A DNA stretch of 64,000 bases from Polyangiaceae bacterium (GTDB lineage Bacteria > Myxococcota_A > Polyangia > Polyangiales > Polyangiaceae), in NCBI GenBank assembly GCA_015075635.1, contig JABTUA010000002.1, forward strand, positions 1,302,001 to 1,366,000, given 5' to 3'. Below the pieces are notes generated by a model, which had not been told where the DNA came from, did no database searches, and saw only the letters and a program-made list of their open reading frames with translations. Each line of letters starts with the position of its first letter. Positions within the stretch are counted from its first letter, which is position 1. A program made the translations under genes and the position numbers. Shown here in pieces: positions 24,839-35,400 of the stretch.

Positions 24839-24985
24839 TCACCCGGGGGAGAACTCGAAGGGGAATACCACCGTCGACTGCGTCGCCGCGGGAACGAAGC
24901 GTGCGCTGTGCAGCACTTCCCGGAAGCACTGAATGAATGACGCATCCGTGTTGCCCTTCACTACGAGATCGAGCTTGGAAATCAC
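24839..24985 (-). pseudogene. Orphan C-terminal fragment resembling AgmX/TonB-like C-domain
   Basis: A 48-codon open frame begins with a GTG overlapping the helicase stop (GTGA) and ends at a TGA (24841-24839). Its residues (ISKLDLVVKG, FIQCFREVLHSARF, TVVFPFEFSPG) resemble the last part of myxobacterial AgmX/PglI or energy-transducer C-terminal domains, where a Cys is followed by a helix and then an F-P-x-P-type strand ending in PF.F. No N-terminal part exists upstream because the helicase gene occupies that space. It is best seen as a remnant; a coupled micro-protein is the alternative. Confidence 0.35.
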
Positions 24986-27246
24986 CCCGGCTCCAGCCAC
25001 TCCGCCCGCACACGCCGCGAGCCGTAGCCCGGAAAGCGCGCGACCACCGTCACGCTGCCGTCGTGCTCCACCCGCTCGACCACGCCGCGCCCGAACTGCT
25101 TGTGGCGCACGCGATCGCCGGGGCGGATGCGGGGGGAGTCCGCGTCGGCGATGTCGTCGAAGGCCTCGCGATCGATCACGCGCTCGCCCGGCGCCGCCGT
25201 GCCCATCCGCGCGCGCGCCTTGTCCACCGCGGCCTGCCAGGCGGGCGCGCGCGGCCGCGGCGCCGAGTATTCGTCGTCGAAGTCGCGTCGCGTTGGCGAA
25301 ATGTAGGGCGCCGGTCGGGGCGGACCCTCCCTCGAGACCGCCTCGTCGGGTAGATCCCGAAGGAACCGGCTGGGGGACTTGTAGCTGGTGCGTCCGAACA
25401 GGGTACGCGCCTCCGCGTGGGTCACGTACAGGCGCTCGCGGGCCCGGGTGACGGCCACGTAGGCCAGGCGGCGCTCCTCCTCGAGATCGTCGATGCCGTC
25501 GGAGTCCATGCCGCGGTACGGGAAGGTCTCCTCCTCCAGGCCCGTGAGCAGCACGGTCGTGAACTCCAGCCCCTTGGCGGCGTGTACCGTCATCAGCGAG
25601 ACGCTGGGCACGTCCTTCGCGGCGTCCACCGCGCTGACCAGCGAGACGCGCTCGAGCCAGGCGGAGAGGCTCGGGGCCTCGCCCTTCTGGTCGGCCTCCT
25701 CTTCGTACTCGCGGATCGAGCCGATCAGCTCTTGCAGGTTCTCCTGCCTCGCGTCGCTCTCCGCGGAGTCCTCGTCGCGCAGGCGCTTGCGGTAGCCCGT
25801 CTCCTCGAGCACGTGACCGGCGAGCTCGCTGGGCGTGAGCTCGGCGGCGGCAGCGCGCAGGCGGTCCATGAGCTCGACGAAGCCCGCGAGCTTGCTCTTG
25901 GCCGCGCCCGAGAGGGCCCCCTCGCGCACCAACGCCGAGAGCGCCTCGAGGGCGGAGACGGAGCGCTCCGCCGCGGCGTCGAGCACCAGCTCCACGGTCT
26001 TGTCCCCGATGCCGCGCGCCGGCACGTTGATGATCCGGAGCAGATCCGCGTCGCTCTTGGGGTTGTCGAGCAAGCGCAGGTAGGCGACCAGATCCTTGAC
26101 CTCGGCGCGCTCGAAGAAGCGCATGCCTCCGATGATCTGGTAGGGCACGTTCTCGGCGCGGAGGGCCTCCTCCAGCACGCGAGACTGGGCGTGAACGCGG
26201 TAGAAGACGGCGATCTTCCTGGCGTCCACGCCGCGCCCGAGCTCGCTCCGCACGGTGCGCACGACGAACGCCGCTTCCTCGCGCTCGTTCGGCACGCTGC
26301 GGACGCGCACCGGATCGCCGAGCGGCGCGTCGGTCCAGAGCTGCTTGGGCTCGCGCTCGAGCGCCGGCGCGATGACCCCGAGGGCCGCCTTCACGATGTT
26401 GGCGCTGGAGCGGTAGTTCTGCTCGAGCTTCACCACCGTGGCGTCGGGGAAATCGCGACGGAAGCCGCGGATGATGCGCACGTCCGCGCCGCGCCAGCGG
26501 TAGATGCTCTGGTCGTCGTCGCCGACGACGCACAGGTTTCGCGTGCTGGCGGAGAGAGCGCGCACCAGCCGGTACTGGGTCAGGTTGGTGTCCTGGAACT
26601 CGTCCACCAGCACGTAGCGGAAGCGCTCGCGCAGGTCGCGCCCGGCGGCGCTCTCCGGGTCCTCCGCGACGCGCATGGCGAGCACGATCAGGTCCTCGAA
26701 ATCCACGGCGTTCGAGCTCCGAAGCGAGCGCTCGTAGCCTTCGAACAGGTCGATGAGCTCCGCGTCGAACCCGCTCTGCCGGTCCAGGTCGCCCGGGCCG
26801 CGTCCTTCGCGTTTCTGGGCGTGGATCTTGGAGAGCACCCAGCGCGGAGGCATGCGTCGGTCGTCGAGCCCGCGCTCCTTGAGCAGGCGCGTGACGACGG
26901 CCTTCTGATCCGACTCGTCGTAGATGACGAACTTGGGGCCGAGGCCCGCCTCCGCGTGGTAGCGGCGCAGGAGCCTCGCGCACACGGAGTGGAAGGTGCC
27001 GGCCCAGAGGTCTCGAGTGACGTCGGCGCCGGCCAGCTGCTCGAGCCGGGCCTTGAGCTCGCCCGCCGCCTTGTTGGTGAAGGTGACGGCCAGGATGCGG
27101 TAGGGGGGCACCCGGTGCTGCGACAGCAAGTTCGCGATGCGAAAGGTGATCACCCGAGTCTTGCCGCTGCCCGCCCCCGCGAACACCAGCAGCGGCCCCT
27201 CGGTGTGGGCGGCGGCTTCGGTCTGCGGGGCGTTGAGCTCGGGCAT
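24982..27246 (-). CDS. pcrA: UvrD/PcrA/Rep-type DNA helicase
   Basis: The 754-residue protein carries all superfamily 1A helicase motifs in order: AGAGSGKT (I, near residue 24), AVTFTNKAA (Ia), VDEFQDT (II), GDDDQSIYRWRGA (III), LEQNYRSS (IV), LMTVHAAKGLEF (V) and VAVTRARERLYV (VI). A C-terminal small domain (PGDRVRHKQFGRGVV) matches the Tudor-like domain by which PcrA/UvrD contacts RNA polymerase. It should unwind DNA 3' to 5' in repair and in removal of stalled complexes. Length is normal. TAGACC 10 bases before the ATG may be its -10 box. Confidence 0.93.
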   Translation of the reverse strand: MPELNAPQTEAAAHTEGPLLVFAGAGSGKTRVITFRIANLLSQHRVPPYRILAVTFTNKAAGELKARLEQLAGADVTRDLWAGTFHSVCARLLRRYHAEAGLGPKFVIYDESDQKAVVTRLLKERGLDDRRMPPRWVLSKIHAQKREGRGPGDLDRQSGFDAELIDLFEGYERSLRSSNAVDFEDLIVLAMRVAEDPESAAGRDLRERFRYVLVDEFQDTNLTQYRLVRALSASTRNLCVVGDDDQSIYRWRGADVRIIRGFRRDFPDATVVKLEQNYRSSANIVKAALGVIAPALEREPKQLWTDAPLGDPVRVRSVPNEREEAAFVVRTVRSELGRGVDARKIAVFYRVHAQSRVLEEALRAENVPYQIIGGMRFFERAEVKDLVAYLRLLDNPKSDADLLRIINVPARGIGDKTVELVLDAAAERSVSALEALSALVREGALSGAAKSKLAGFVELMDRLRAAAAELTPSELAGHVLEETGYRKRLRDEDSAESDARQENLQELIGSIREYEEEADQKGEAPSLSAWLERVSLVSAVDAAKDVPSVSLMTVHAAKGLEFTTVLLTGLEEETFPYRGMDSDGIDDLEEERRLAYVAVTRARERLYVTHAEARTLFGRTSYKSPSRFLRDLPDEAVSREGPPRPAPYISPTRRDFDDEYSAPRPRAPAWQAAVDKARARMGTAAPGERVIDREAFDDIADADSPRIRPGDRVRHKQFGRGVVERVEHDGSVTVVARFPGYGSRRVRAEWLEPG

Positions 27247-27289
27247 CGCTCCGCGGGGTCTACCCCGGGTGGACGCCCGGGACCAGCGC

Positions 27290-28909
27290 TCAGCTGGCGA
27301 CCACGTCGAGGATGATCTGCGGAGCGTACGCGACGTCGCCGCGCACGATGGTGGTGCGCGCGCGAGCGCCCGCCGCCGCCAGCGCGCCCTCGATGACCCC
27401 GACCAGCCAGAGCCGAGCCGGCGCGCCGAGCCGCTCCATGTCGCCGATGCGCAAGGTCGAGATGCGGGACGCGTCGTCGAGGTCCCAGCTACCGAACGAG
27501 AAGATGCGCGACAGTGTCGGCGTCAGCCTGCGCAGCAGCACGGGCACTTCGGCGGGCTTGAGCGCGTTTCTCAAGACCGCGCCGAGCTCCCCACCCACCG
27601 CGTACGCGCCCGCAGCCCGCGCCCAACCCACATTTCCCATGGCAGCCTCGCGCGTGACGCCGTCGGCGTAGCGGTTGAGCACCTCCAGGTCGTAGAGCAC
27701 GATGGCCTGCATCGACTCGTACTCGAGCTCCGCGGCCACGTCCTTGGGCAACACGTCGAGGATGCGCTCCCGCGTCGCATCGCCGAACACCTGCCGCGCG
27801 TATTGATCGATCGAGCGCAGGACGATGCCTCGGACCTGCCTCTCTGCGTTCGTGGCCGGCGCGGCGGCCGAGCGAGGCGCACTGCTCGTCGGGAGGGCCG
27901 ACGGCGGGGTCCAGCCGCTGGCGCGGGACGGCGAGGGCGAGAGCTCCTCGACGGCGCGCGGAGTCGCCGGACGTTCGCCGCTCCCCGCGCGTTCCGCCGG
28001 CCAGAACCGCTCGGGTCGCACCAGCTCGCGGAGCGCGGCGTCCTGCTCCGCCGGGTTTCCGCACAGGGAGCCGAGCTCCCGCCCGAGCTCACGTGCGCTG
28101 GCGTAGCGCTCGTCGGGGCGCTTGGCCAGCGCGCGCTCGATGATGGCCTGAAGCGTCGGGTCGTTGGGACCGCCGCGCTCGCGCAAGAGCGGCGTGCGGC
28201 CGTGGGTGACCTTGAACGCCGTGGCCACTGCCGTGGGCGCGTGAAATGGGCGCGTCGCGGTGAGCATCTCGAACAGGACCACACCGGCGGCGAAGACGTC
28301 GCTCCGCCCATCGAGCGCGACCTCGCCGCTGGCCTGCTCCGGCGAGAGGTAGTCCGGGGTGCCCATCACGATCCCGGTGTTGGTGCGCGGAGCGGCTCCG
28401 CTGGGCCAGAGCACCTTGGCCACCCCGAAGTCGAGCAGCTTGACCGAGACTCGCTCGGGCCCTTCGACGGAATAGAAGATGTTCCCGGGCTTGATGTCCC
28501 GGTGCACGACCCCGGCGTCGTGAGCCGCCTGCAACGCTTCGAGCACGGGCAGCATCGTCGCCAGCGCGGCCCGAGTCGGGAAGCGACCATGCTCGAAGAG
28601 CCTGCGCCCGACGCTCTCACCCAGGAGGTAGTCCATCACCAAGAAGGGCCCGAGCTCCGACTGACCCGTGTCGTAGACCTGCACCAGGCCGGAGTGCCGA
28701 ATGCGGAAGCCGGAGTGTGCCTCTTGAAACAGGCGCGCGACGAAGTTGGGATCCTCGAGCTTGTGCGGCAGGAGCAGCTTGACCGCCACGACGCGACCGG
28801 TCGCCAGCGCCTCGGCGCGGTACACCTCGCTCATCCCGCCCGTCCCGATCCGCTCGAGCAGCCGGTACTTGTCGGCGATTAGTCTTCCGGGTACGGGGAG
28901 AGCGCTCAT
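27290..28909 (-). CDS. Ser/Thr protein kinase fused to DUF2378-like domain
   Basis: ATG 28909 is preferred; a TTG three codons upstream (28918) is possible. Residues about 12-275 form a complete Hanks kinase: GTGGMSEVY loop, VAVKLLLPH Lys, HRDIKPGN catalytic loop, LLDFGVAK, GTPDYLSPEQ. A Pro/Ser/Ala-rich linker (about 300-355) follows, then about 180 residues (VRGIVLRSIDQYARQ, MGNVGWARAAGAYAVGG, ISTLRIGDMERL) resembling the myxobacterial DUF2378/TIGR02265 family also present at 60886. There is no membrane segment, so the kinase is soluble. The DUF2378-like part may be a sensor or docking module. It diverges from the next plus-strand gene. Confidence 0.88.
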   Translation of the reverse strand: MSALPVPGRLIADKYRLLERIGTGGMSEVYRAEALATGRVVAVKLLLPHKLEDPNFVARLFQEAHSGFRIRHSGLVQVYDTGQSELGPFLVMDYLLGESVGRRLFEHGRFPTRAALATMLPVLEALQAAHDAGVVHRDIKPGNIFYSVEGPERVSVKLLDFGVAKVLWPSGAAPRTNTGIVMGTPDYLSPEQASGEVALDGRSDVFAAGVVLFEMLTATRPFHAPTAVATAFKVTHGRTPLLRERGGPNDPTLQAIIERALAKRPDERYASARELGRELGSLCGNPAEQDAALRELVRPERFWPAERAGSGERPATPRAVEELSPSPSRASGWTPPSALPTSSAPRSAAAPATNAERQVRGIVLRSIDQYARQVFGDATRERILDVLPKDVAAELEYESMQAIVLYDLEVLNRYADGVTREAAMGNVGWARAAGAYAVGGELGAVLRNALKPAEVPVLLRRLTPTLSRIFSFGSWDLDDASRISTLRIGDMERLGAPARLWLVGVIEGALAAAGARARTTIVRGDVAYAPQIILDVVAS

Positions 28910-28957
28910 CTGGCACAACGGCGGGGCGGACCCTGGAGTCTACCAGGAACGCGCTGG

Positions 28958-29980
28958 ATGATGCTGAGCACGCGAAGACCCATGACCCAACCGTCGATGC
29001 GCGCGCTGCGGCTCGACCCCGCGAGCCTGGTAACCCCGGACTTCTGCGCTTGCTGCGGCGCGCCGCCCGCCAGCTCCGAGCGGGTGGGCGAGCTGATCGT
29101 GCCTTACTGCGTCCGCTGTCTCCGGCACGCCAGCGCCGCGACCACGCGGAGCCTGGCGGCGGGGCTCAGCTCCTGCCTGGTCGCTTTCTGCCTGGCCTTG
29201 GCGCTGCCGCTGGCGTGGCCCTCGGCTTCCCTGGGGGCCCACTGCGCGGTGGTGCTCGCCGGATCTCTCTTGCCGCTCTCGCTGCGCGCCTGGCCGCGAC
29301 GCCCGGAGCCGGGGCATGCCGCCGCGGAACGGGCGGTCTGGCGGCTGGCGGATGGACGCCTAGCCTGTGCGGAGCCGCGCTTTGCGACCGCGCTTGCGAC
29401 GCAAGCTGTCGCAGAGGTGGAGTCCCTGCCGCGCGCGGAGCCGCGTTTCCCGAGCTGGCTACTGGTCGGACCGCTGGTCGCCGCCATCGGGGCACCGGCG
29501 GGCTGGCTCTTCCACCACCCCTTGGTGCGGGTGCTCAACCTGACCGAGGAGCGCTTGAACATCGACGTGGACGGCCGACCGGTGCTCTCGCTCGAGCCGA
29601 GCAGCGCCGAGAGCCCCACCGCGGGAGCCGAGATCCGCATGCCCAGCGGCAGCCACGAGCTGGGCAGCACGACGGCGGACGGCAGGCGGGTCACCACCCG
29701 AGCGGCGCTCCAGAGCGGTGCCATCCACCTGTTCGCCCCGGGAAGCCCGAAGCACTGCTTCTGGCTGGAGGAGACGCGCTACGGCCGGGAACAGGGTGAA
29801 GGCGAGGGACTGGTCCCCCTGACCGGGGAGGCGCGCTTTTGGGTCCTGCCCCGCCAGGTCGATACTTGGTTCGCGCCAAACCCGCGGCCGGCAACGCCGG
29901 ACGCCCGCTCCTCGGGCGGCCTGCTCGTGGCGCTGCGGCAGGCGCCCTGCGCCCTGGCCCCGCCCGAGGCACGTCCGTGA
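28958..29980 (+). CDS. Membrane protein with Cys-rich N-terminus, unknown
   Basis: The 340-residue product starts with a possible metal-binding cluster (CACC at 30-33 and CVRC at about 51-54), followed by two adjacent hydrophobic segments (about 68-88 and 92-110), a cytoplasmic-type basic stretch, another hydrophobic segment (about 166-187) and a C-terminal domain of about 150 residues that begins VRVLNLTEERLNIDVDGRPV, reminiscent of PEGA-like beta-sandwich repeats that display a carbohydrate or peptidoglycan-facing strand. An alternative ATG lies at 28982. No family is recognised with certainty. It precedes grpE by 39 bp. Confidence 0.7.
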   Translation: MMLSTRRPMTQPSMRALRLDPASLVTPDFCACCGAPPASSERVGELIVPYCVRCLRHASAATTRSLAAGLSSCLVAFCLALALPLAWPSASLGAHCAVVLAGSLLPLSLRAWPRRPEPGHAAAERAVWRLADGRLACAEPRFATALATQAVAEVESLPRAEPRFPSWLLVGPLVAAIGAPAGWLFHHPLVRVLNLTEERLNIDVDGRPVLSLEPSSAESPTAGAEIRMPSGSHELGSTTADGRRVTTRAALQSGAIHLFAPGSPKHCFWLEETRYGREQGEGEGLVPLTGEARFWVLPRQVDTWFAPNPRPATPDARSSGGLLVALRQAPCALAPPEARP

Positions 29981-30019
29981 GATTGCGGGCAACCGCCGTT
30001 TGGCGATAGAAGGTTCGTC

Positions 30020-30604
30020 GTGACCGACGAGAACCAGCCGGAAGGACAGGACAACGGCGGCGCTCCCCCGGAGGCGGCCGAGACTCCGCCACCGGAGCAG
30101 CCGGCGCCCGATCCCTTGGCGGAAGCCAAGGCCGAGGCCGCGAAGTTTCGCGAGCAGCTGCTCCGGACCGCGGCCGATTTCGACAACTTCCGCAAGCGCA
30201 CGCGCAAGGAGCTGACCGACGCCGAGATCCGCGGGCGGGAGGACCTGCTCAAGGACCTGTTGCCGGTGTTCGACAACCTCGAGCGCGCAATGAGCCACGC
30301 CGATGCGGCAACCGATGTTCAGGCTTTGGCGGACGGCCTGCGCATGGTCTCGCGCCAGTTCCTCGACACTCTCGGCAAGCTCGGCATCGAGCGGGTGCAG
30401 TCCGTGGGCCAGCCCTTCGACCCGGCAGTGCACGAGGCGATCCAGCATCTGGAGTCGGCCGATCACCCCGCGGGCGTGGTGTTGACAGAGGTCCAGGCCG
30501 GCTACCGGCAGGCCGAACGCCTGCTGCGCCCGGCGCTGGTCGTGGTGTCCAAGGGCGCACCCAAGCCCTCGGAATCACCCGCGCCGGCCGAGGAACCGAG
30601 CTGA
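30020..30604 (+). CDS. grpE: GrpE nucleotide exchange factor
   Basis: The GTG at 30020 (TAGAAG 7 bases upstream) starts a 194-residue GrpE. An acidic/Pro-rich N-terminal tail is followed by the long coiled-coil helix ([28 protein letters not shown]) and the compact beta domain with [13 protein letters not shown] and [24 protein letters not shown], which matches the GrpE signature. It releases ADP from DnaK. It lies 47 bp upstream of dnaK and probably shares its mRNA. In Myxococcus the DnaK-like SglK is paired with the GrpE-like GrpS, so this could be a specialised second pair rather than the housekeeping set. Confidence 0.93.
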   Translation: MTDENQPEGQDNGGAPPEAAETPPPEQPAPDPLAEAKAEAAKFREQLLRTAADFDNFRKRTRKELTDAEIRGREDLLKDLLPVFDNLERAMSHADAATDVQALADGLRMVSRQFLDTLGKLGIERVQSVGQPFDPAVHEAIQHLESADHPAGVVLTEVQAGYRQAERLLRPALVVVSKGAPKPSESPAPAEEPS

Positions 30605-30651
30605 AAGCCGGCTAGTCCCCGCGGCGGCACGCGGGGTAAGCTCGGGCACCC

Positions 30652-32490
30652 ATGGGGAAGATCATCGGCATCGACCTGGGCACGACGAACTCCTGCGTCG
30701 CCGTGCTCGAGGGCACCAACGCCGCGGGCATGCCGGAGGTCAAGGTCATTCCCAACGCCGAGGGTGCACGGACCACGCCGTCCGTGGTGGCTCTGACCGC
30801 CAGCGGGGAGCGCCTGGTCGGGCAAGTGGCCAAGCGCCAGTCGACCACCAACCCGGAGAACACCGTCTACGCCATCAAACGCCTGATGGGCCGAAAGTTC
30901 GACGACGACGAGGTCAAGCGGCACGCCGAGAGCGTCCCCTACCGCGTCGTGAAGAGCCCGAACGGCGACGCCTGGGCGGAGATTCAGGGCAAACCCATGT
31001 CCCCGCCGGAGATCTCCGCGGTCGTCCTCACGACCATCAAGCAGATCGCCGAGGCGCACCTCGGTGAGCCGATCACGGAGGCCGTGATCACCGTCCCGGC
31101 CTACTTCGACGACGCACAGCGCCAAGCCACCAAGGACGCGGGGCGCATCGCCGGGCTCGAGGTCAGGCGCATCATCAACGAGCCGACCGCCGCCTCACTC
31201 GCCTACGGGCTCGACACGAAGAAGGCGGAGCGGATCGTCGTGTACGACCTGGGGGGCGGCACGTTCGACGTGTCGATCCTGGAGATCTCCGGCGGCGTCT
31301 TCAACGTGAAGGCTACCGGTGGCGACACCCACCTGGGCGGCGAGGACTTCGACGGCCTGGTCATCGACATGTTGGCGCAGGAGTTCCAACAGGCCAACGG
31401 CATCGACCTGAAGAAGGACCGCATGGCGCTCCAGCGGCTCAAGGAGGCCGCGGAGCGCGCCAAGCACGAGCTCTCGTCGTCGCTCGAAACCGACATCAAC
31501 GTCCCGTTCATCGCGACCGGCAAGACCGGCCCGCTCCACTTGGAACGGAAGTTGAAGCGCAACGAGCTCGAGCAGCTGACGCGGCCGCTCATCGACCGCA
31601 CGGTGGCCTCGTGCAAAGCAGTGCTCGCCGACGCCAAGCTCAGCGCCGACAAGATCGACGAGATCGTGCTGGTCGGCGGCATGACCCGGATGCCCGCCGT
31701 GCAGAAGGCGGTCAAGGACCTGTTCGGGAAGGACCCCAACAAGGGCGTCAACCCGGACGAGGTAGTGGCGGTGGGCGCCGCGCTGCAAGGCGCTGCCCTC
31801 GGCGGCGCCATCGACGAGGTGCTGCTGCTCGACGTGACGCCGCTGTCCATCGGCGTGGAGACCGGCGGCGGCGTGTTCACCCGACTGATCGGCCGCAACA
31901 CCACGGTCCCCACGGAGAAGAGCGAGATCTTCACCACGAGCGTGGACAACCAGAGCTTCGTGCCGATTCACGTGCTGCAAGGCGAGCGCGAGATGGCGGC
32001 GAACAACCGCAGCCTCGCCCGCTTCGAGCTCTCCGGTATCCCCCCGGCCCCGCGCGGCGTGCCGAAGATTCAGGTCACCTTCCGCATCGATGCCAACGGC
32101 ATCCTGGCGGTCGAGGCGAAGGACCTCGGCACCGGGCGCGCGCAGAGCATCAGCGTGACGCCGACCAGCGGTCTTCAGAAGGACGAGATCGACTCGCTGG
32201 TGCAAGAGGGCGAGAAGTTCAAGGAGACGGACCAGCTACGCCGCGACATGGCGGAGATGAAGAACCAGTGCGACACGCTGATCTACACCACCGAACAAGC
32301 GCTGGAGGGTTACGCTGACCTGCTCGGACCCGAGAAGTCGGCAGGCGTGCGCGAGAAGCTCGACGCGCTCCGGTCCGCGCTGAACGGCGGCGCCGAGCTG
32401 GCGGCGCTCAAGGACCTGTACTCGGCCCTCGAGAACGCGACCTTCGAGATCGCCGAGGCCATGTACGGCGACACCGAACCCGAAGCCTGA
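30652..32490 (+). CDS. dnaK: DnaK/Hsp70 chaperone
   Basis: The 612-residue protein has the three Hsp70 signatures: [11 protein letters not shown] at the N-terminus, [15 protein letters not shown], and [17 protein letters not shown], the interdomain linker [16 protein letters not shown], and a substrate-binding domain (ILQGERE region as [24 protein letters not shown]). The C-terminal lid is present but the usual Gly-rich tail and acidic EEV-type end are missing; it ends YGDTEPEA. This shortness suits a specialised paralogue. TAAGCT lies 9 bases before the ATG. The 6-bp gap to the following kinase-like gene implies co-transcription. Confidence 0.95.
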   Translation: MGKIIGIDLGTTNSCVAVLEGTNAAGMPEVKVIPNAEGARTTPSVVALTASGERLVGQVAKRQSTTNPENTVYAIKRLMGRKFDDDEVKRHAESVPYRVVKSPNGDAWAEIQGKPMSPPEISAVVLTTIKQIAEAHLGEPITEAVITVPAYFDDAQRQATKDAGRIAGLEVRRIINEPTAASLAYGLDTKKAERIVVYDLGGGTFDVSILEISGGVFNVKATGGDTHLGGEDFDGLVIDMLAQEFQQANGIDLKKDRMALQRLKEAAERAKHELSSSLETDINVPFIATGKTGPLHLERKLKRNELEQLTRPLIDRTVASCKAVLADAKLSADKIDEIVLVGGMTRMPAVQKAVKDLFGKDPNKGVNPDEVVAVGAALQGAALGGAIDEVLLLDVTPLSIGVETGGGVFTRLIGRNTTVPTEKSEIFTTSVDNQSFVPIHVLQGEREMAANNRSLARFELSGIPPAPRGVPKIQVTFRIDANGILAVEAKDLGTGRAQSISVTPTSGLQKDEIDSLVQEGEKFKETDQLRRDMAEMKNQCDTLIYTTEQALEGYADLLGPEKSAGVREKLDALRSALNGGAELAALKDLYSALENATFEIAEAMYGDTEPEA

Positions 32491-32496
32491 GTCGCG

Positions 32497-35400
32497 ATGG
32501 CCCGGGCCGACCCTCAGCGGACCATCGGCAGGTACGAGCTCGAAGAGAAGATCGGCGAGGGCTCTCTCGCGGAGGTGTGGCGCGCGAAGAGCTTCGGTGT
32601 CGAGGGCTTCGAGAAGACCCTCGTGATCAAGCGCTTGCTCCCCGAGCTCGGGCGCGACGCTCGGTTCGTCGAGCGTTTCGTGCGTGAGGCTCAGCTCGCA
32701 GTGCGCTTGAGCCACGCGAACGTCGTGCAGGTCTTCGACCTGGGCCGAGTGGAAGAACCCGATCACTCCAGCCTGTATTTGGCCATGGAGCACGTTGCCG
32801 GACGCGACCTCGGCAGTGTGGCGCTGCCCTGGCTCTCCGCCGGCACGGGCGCCCCGCTCGGCTTCGCCCTGTTCGTGGCCGCAGAGATCGCCAAGGCGCT
32901 GGACCACGCACACCGGCGCCGCGACGAGCGCCTGGAGCTGCTCGGAGTCGTGCACGGCGACCTCGGCCCGAACAACGTGCTCCTGTCCTGGGACGGCGAG
33001 GTCAAGGTCTCTGACTTCTGCGTGATGCGCGCGCTCTGGGCGGAGGTGCCCGACCCCCTCGCCGACCCACGCCTCGTGCCCAAGCTCGGCAGCGCGAGCC
33101 CGGAGCTGCTCTCGGGAAGACCGCCGACCACGGCCAGCGACGTGTTCGCGCTGGGCGTGCTCCTGTACCAGCTCTTGTCCGCGAGGCATCCCTTCCTGGG
33201 CGCCACTCCCCACGAGACCCGGGCCCGACTGCTGAGCGGCTCCTGGAGCAGCCTGAGCGAGCTCCGGCCCGAGCTTCCGGGAGGTGTGATCGCGCTCGTC
33301 GAGCGCGCCTTGTCGCTGGACCCGAGCGCGCGGCACGGCTCGAGCGGCGAGCTGTACGAAGAGCTGGTGGCTCAGCGCTACGTGGCAGGGGCGCGCTACG
33401 CGGCCGAGGATCTCGCCGAGCTGCTCGAAGCGCGTCGGGCTCAGCCCGCGACTTTGCCGGAGTCGGTCGAGGATCTGCTGGAAACCACGCGCTCCGAGTC
33501 GCTACGGCCGCCCGCTCCCAAGGTCAGCATCCCCGTGCCGCCCAGCGTCGAGCCCGAGAGGGAGCCGAGCGTTCTGGGTGCGCTCTCCGAGCTCAAGAAC
33601 GAGCGCGAGCTGTCCTTTCTAGTGGCGCGCTTGGGTGTCCGCGGCGACAAGGGCGAGGTGCGCGAGCACCTGCGCCAGCTGTTCACCCGCTACGGCGGGC
33701 GCCTCTTGGAGGAGGGCGAGCGCGAGGTGGCGGCCGTGTTCGGGCTCGGGGCCGTGGACAGCCTGGACACCGAGCACGCCGTGCGTGCCGGGCTGGTGGC
33801 GGTGCGCGCCTACGCGAGCTCCGAGGACCTGACCGTGGCGGTGGATCTCGCCCGCCTAGAGCTGGACGCGAGCGGCGCCCTGGTCGAGGACGAGCGCGCG
33901 AAGACGGCGCTCGCCGCCGCGCGCCGCATCGCCTCGGCGGCCGTGCGGCGCGTGGTGGTCTCGACGGCCGCGGCGCGCAACCTGCGCGGCCAGTTCGAGC
34001 TCACGCCGGCCATCGCCGGCTCGAAGGGCGCTCGGCTGCCCTACCTGGTCGGCGAGGCGCGGCCGCTGGACAGCACGCTGGTGCGCTTCGTCGGGCGCAA
34101 GGCCGAGCTCCGGCGGCTGGGCGAGGCGCTCAAAGTGGCCGGACGCCGCCAGCTCCAGGTGATGGGGCTCACGGGGCCCCACGGCATCGGCAAGACGCGG
34201 CTCCTGCACGAGGCGATCGAGCGCATTTCCCGCGGCTCTTTCAACATCGGAAGCCACATCGCGGACTGTCTGCCGCGCGGCCGGGAGGAGCCGTACAGCG
34301 CGCTGGTCGCCATGCTGCGCGCGATGTGCGGCGTGCGCGAGGGCGACCCGGCGCAGGTGATCCTGGCGGTGGAGCCGCGGCTGCGCGCGCTGGGCTTGGT
34401 GAACGTGGAGGTGACGGCGGTGCTCGGCGCGCTGGGTGTAGTGCGCGGCGAGTCAGCCGGGGGCGGCGCGCTCGGTGCGGCCGTCTCGCGCATGTTCCAG
34501 AGCCTGGCCGAAGATCGCCTGCACATCTTCGCTTGGGACAACGCCCACGAGCTGGACGACGAGTCCGGTGCCGCGCTCTCCAGCGTGGCGAGCCGCCTGG
34601 CGAACAGCCGCGTGCTGCTGCTCTTCGCGGGACGCCCGCGGAGCGACGCTCCGTACCAGCTGATCCCGGGGTACACCGAGCTCGGCCTCGACGACCTGGA
34701 CGAGAACGACGTCCGGCGCCTGGTCGCGCTGCGCGTCGGCGTCGAGAAGGTCCCCGACGAGCTCTTCGCCTTCGTGCTCGAGCGCGCCGGCGGGCACCCG
34801 ATGTTCGTGGAGGAGCTGGTGCGAGAGGCCCTCGAGTCGGGAGCCATCGTCGTCGAGAATGGGGAGGTGTCCCGCATGGCCCTGGATGGCGTGCTGGCGG
34901 TGCCGCGCCCGCTGCGCGCGCTCATCGTCGATCGCGTGCGGCGCTTGCCCGAGCGCGAGCGCGACCTGCTGGTGGCGTCGGCCATCCTGGGCGCCCCGGT
35001 GGATCTGTCGGTGCTCGGCGCGATGCTCGACCTGCCGCTCGGCACGGTGAGCACGCTCTCCGACTCCTTGATCGAGAAGCAGCTCTTGATCCGCGAGGAT
35101 CCGGTCTCGCTGGGCTTCGCGACCACGCTCCTGCCGGAGGTGCTGCTTGGCGAGCTCGACCCCGACGCTAGGGCCGAGCTGCACCTCGCCGCGGCAAACG
35201 CCTACCCCATGGTGCTGGCGGAGCGAACCGAGCAAGAGGCGTCACGCATCGCGCGGCACTTCGCCGAGGCAGGCGAGCGCACGCGCGCGTCGGGCTTCTA
35301 CGCAACGAGCGCGTATTTCCACCTGAGCGCGCGGCGGCTGGAGCGCGCAGCGGCTGACTTCACCCGCTCCCTCGAGCTGTCCGATTGGCGCACGCAGTCC

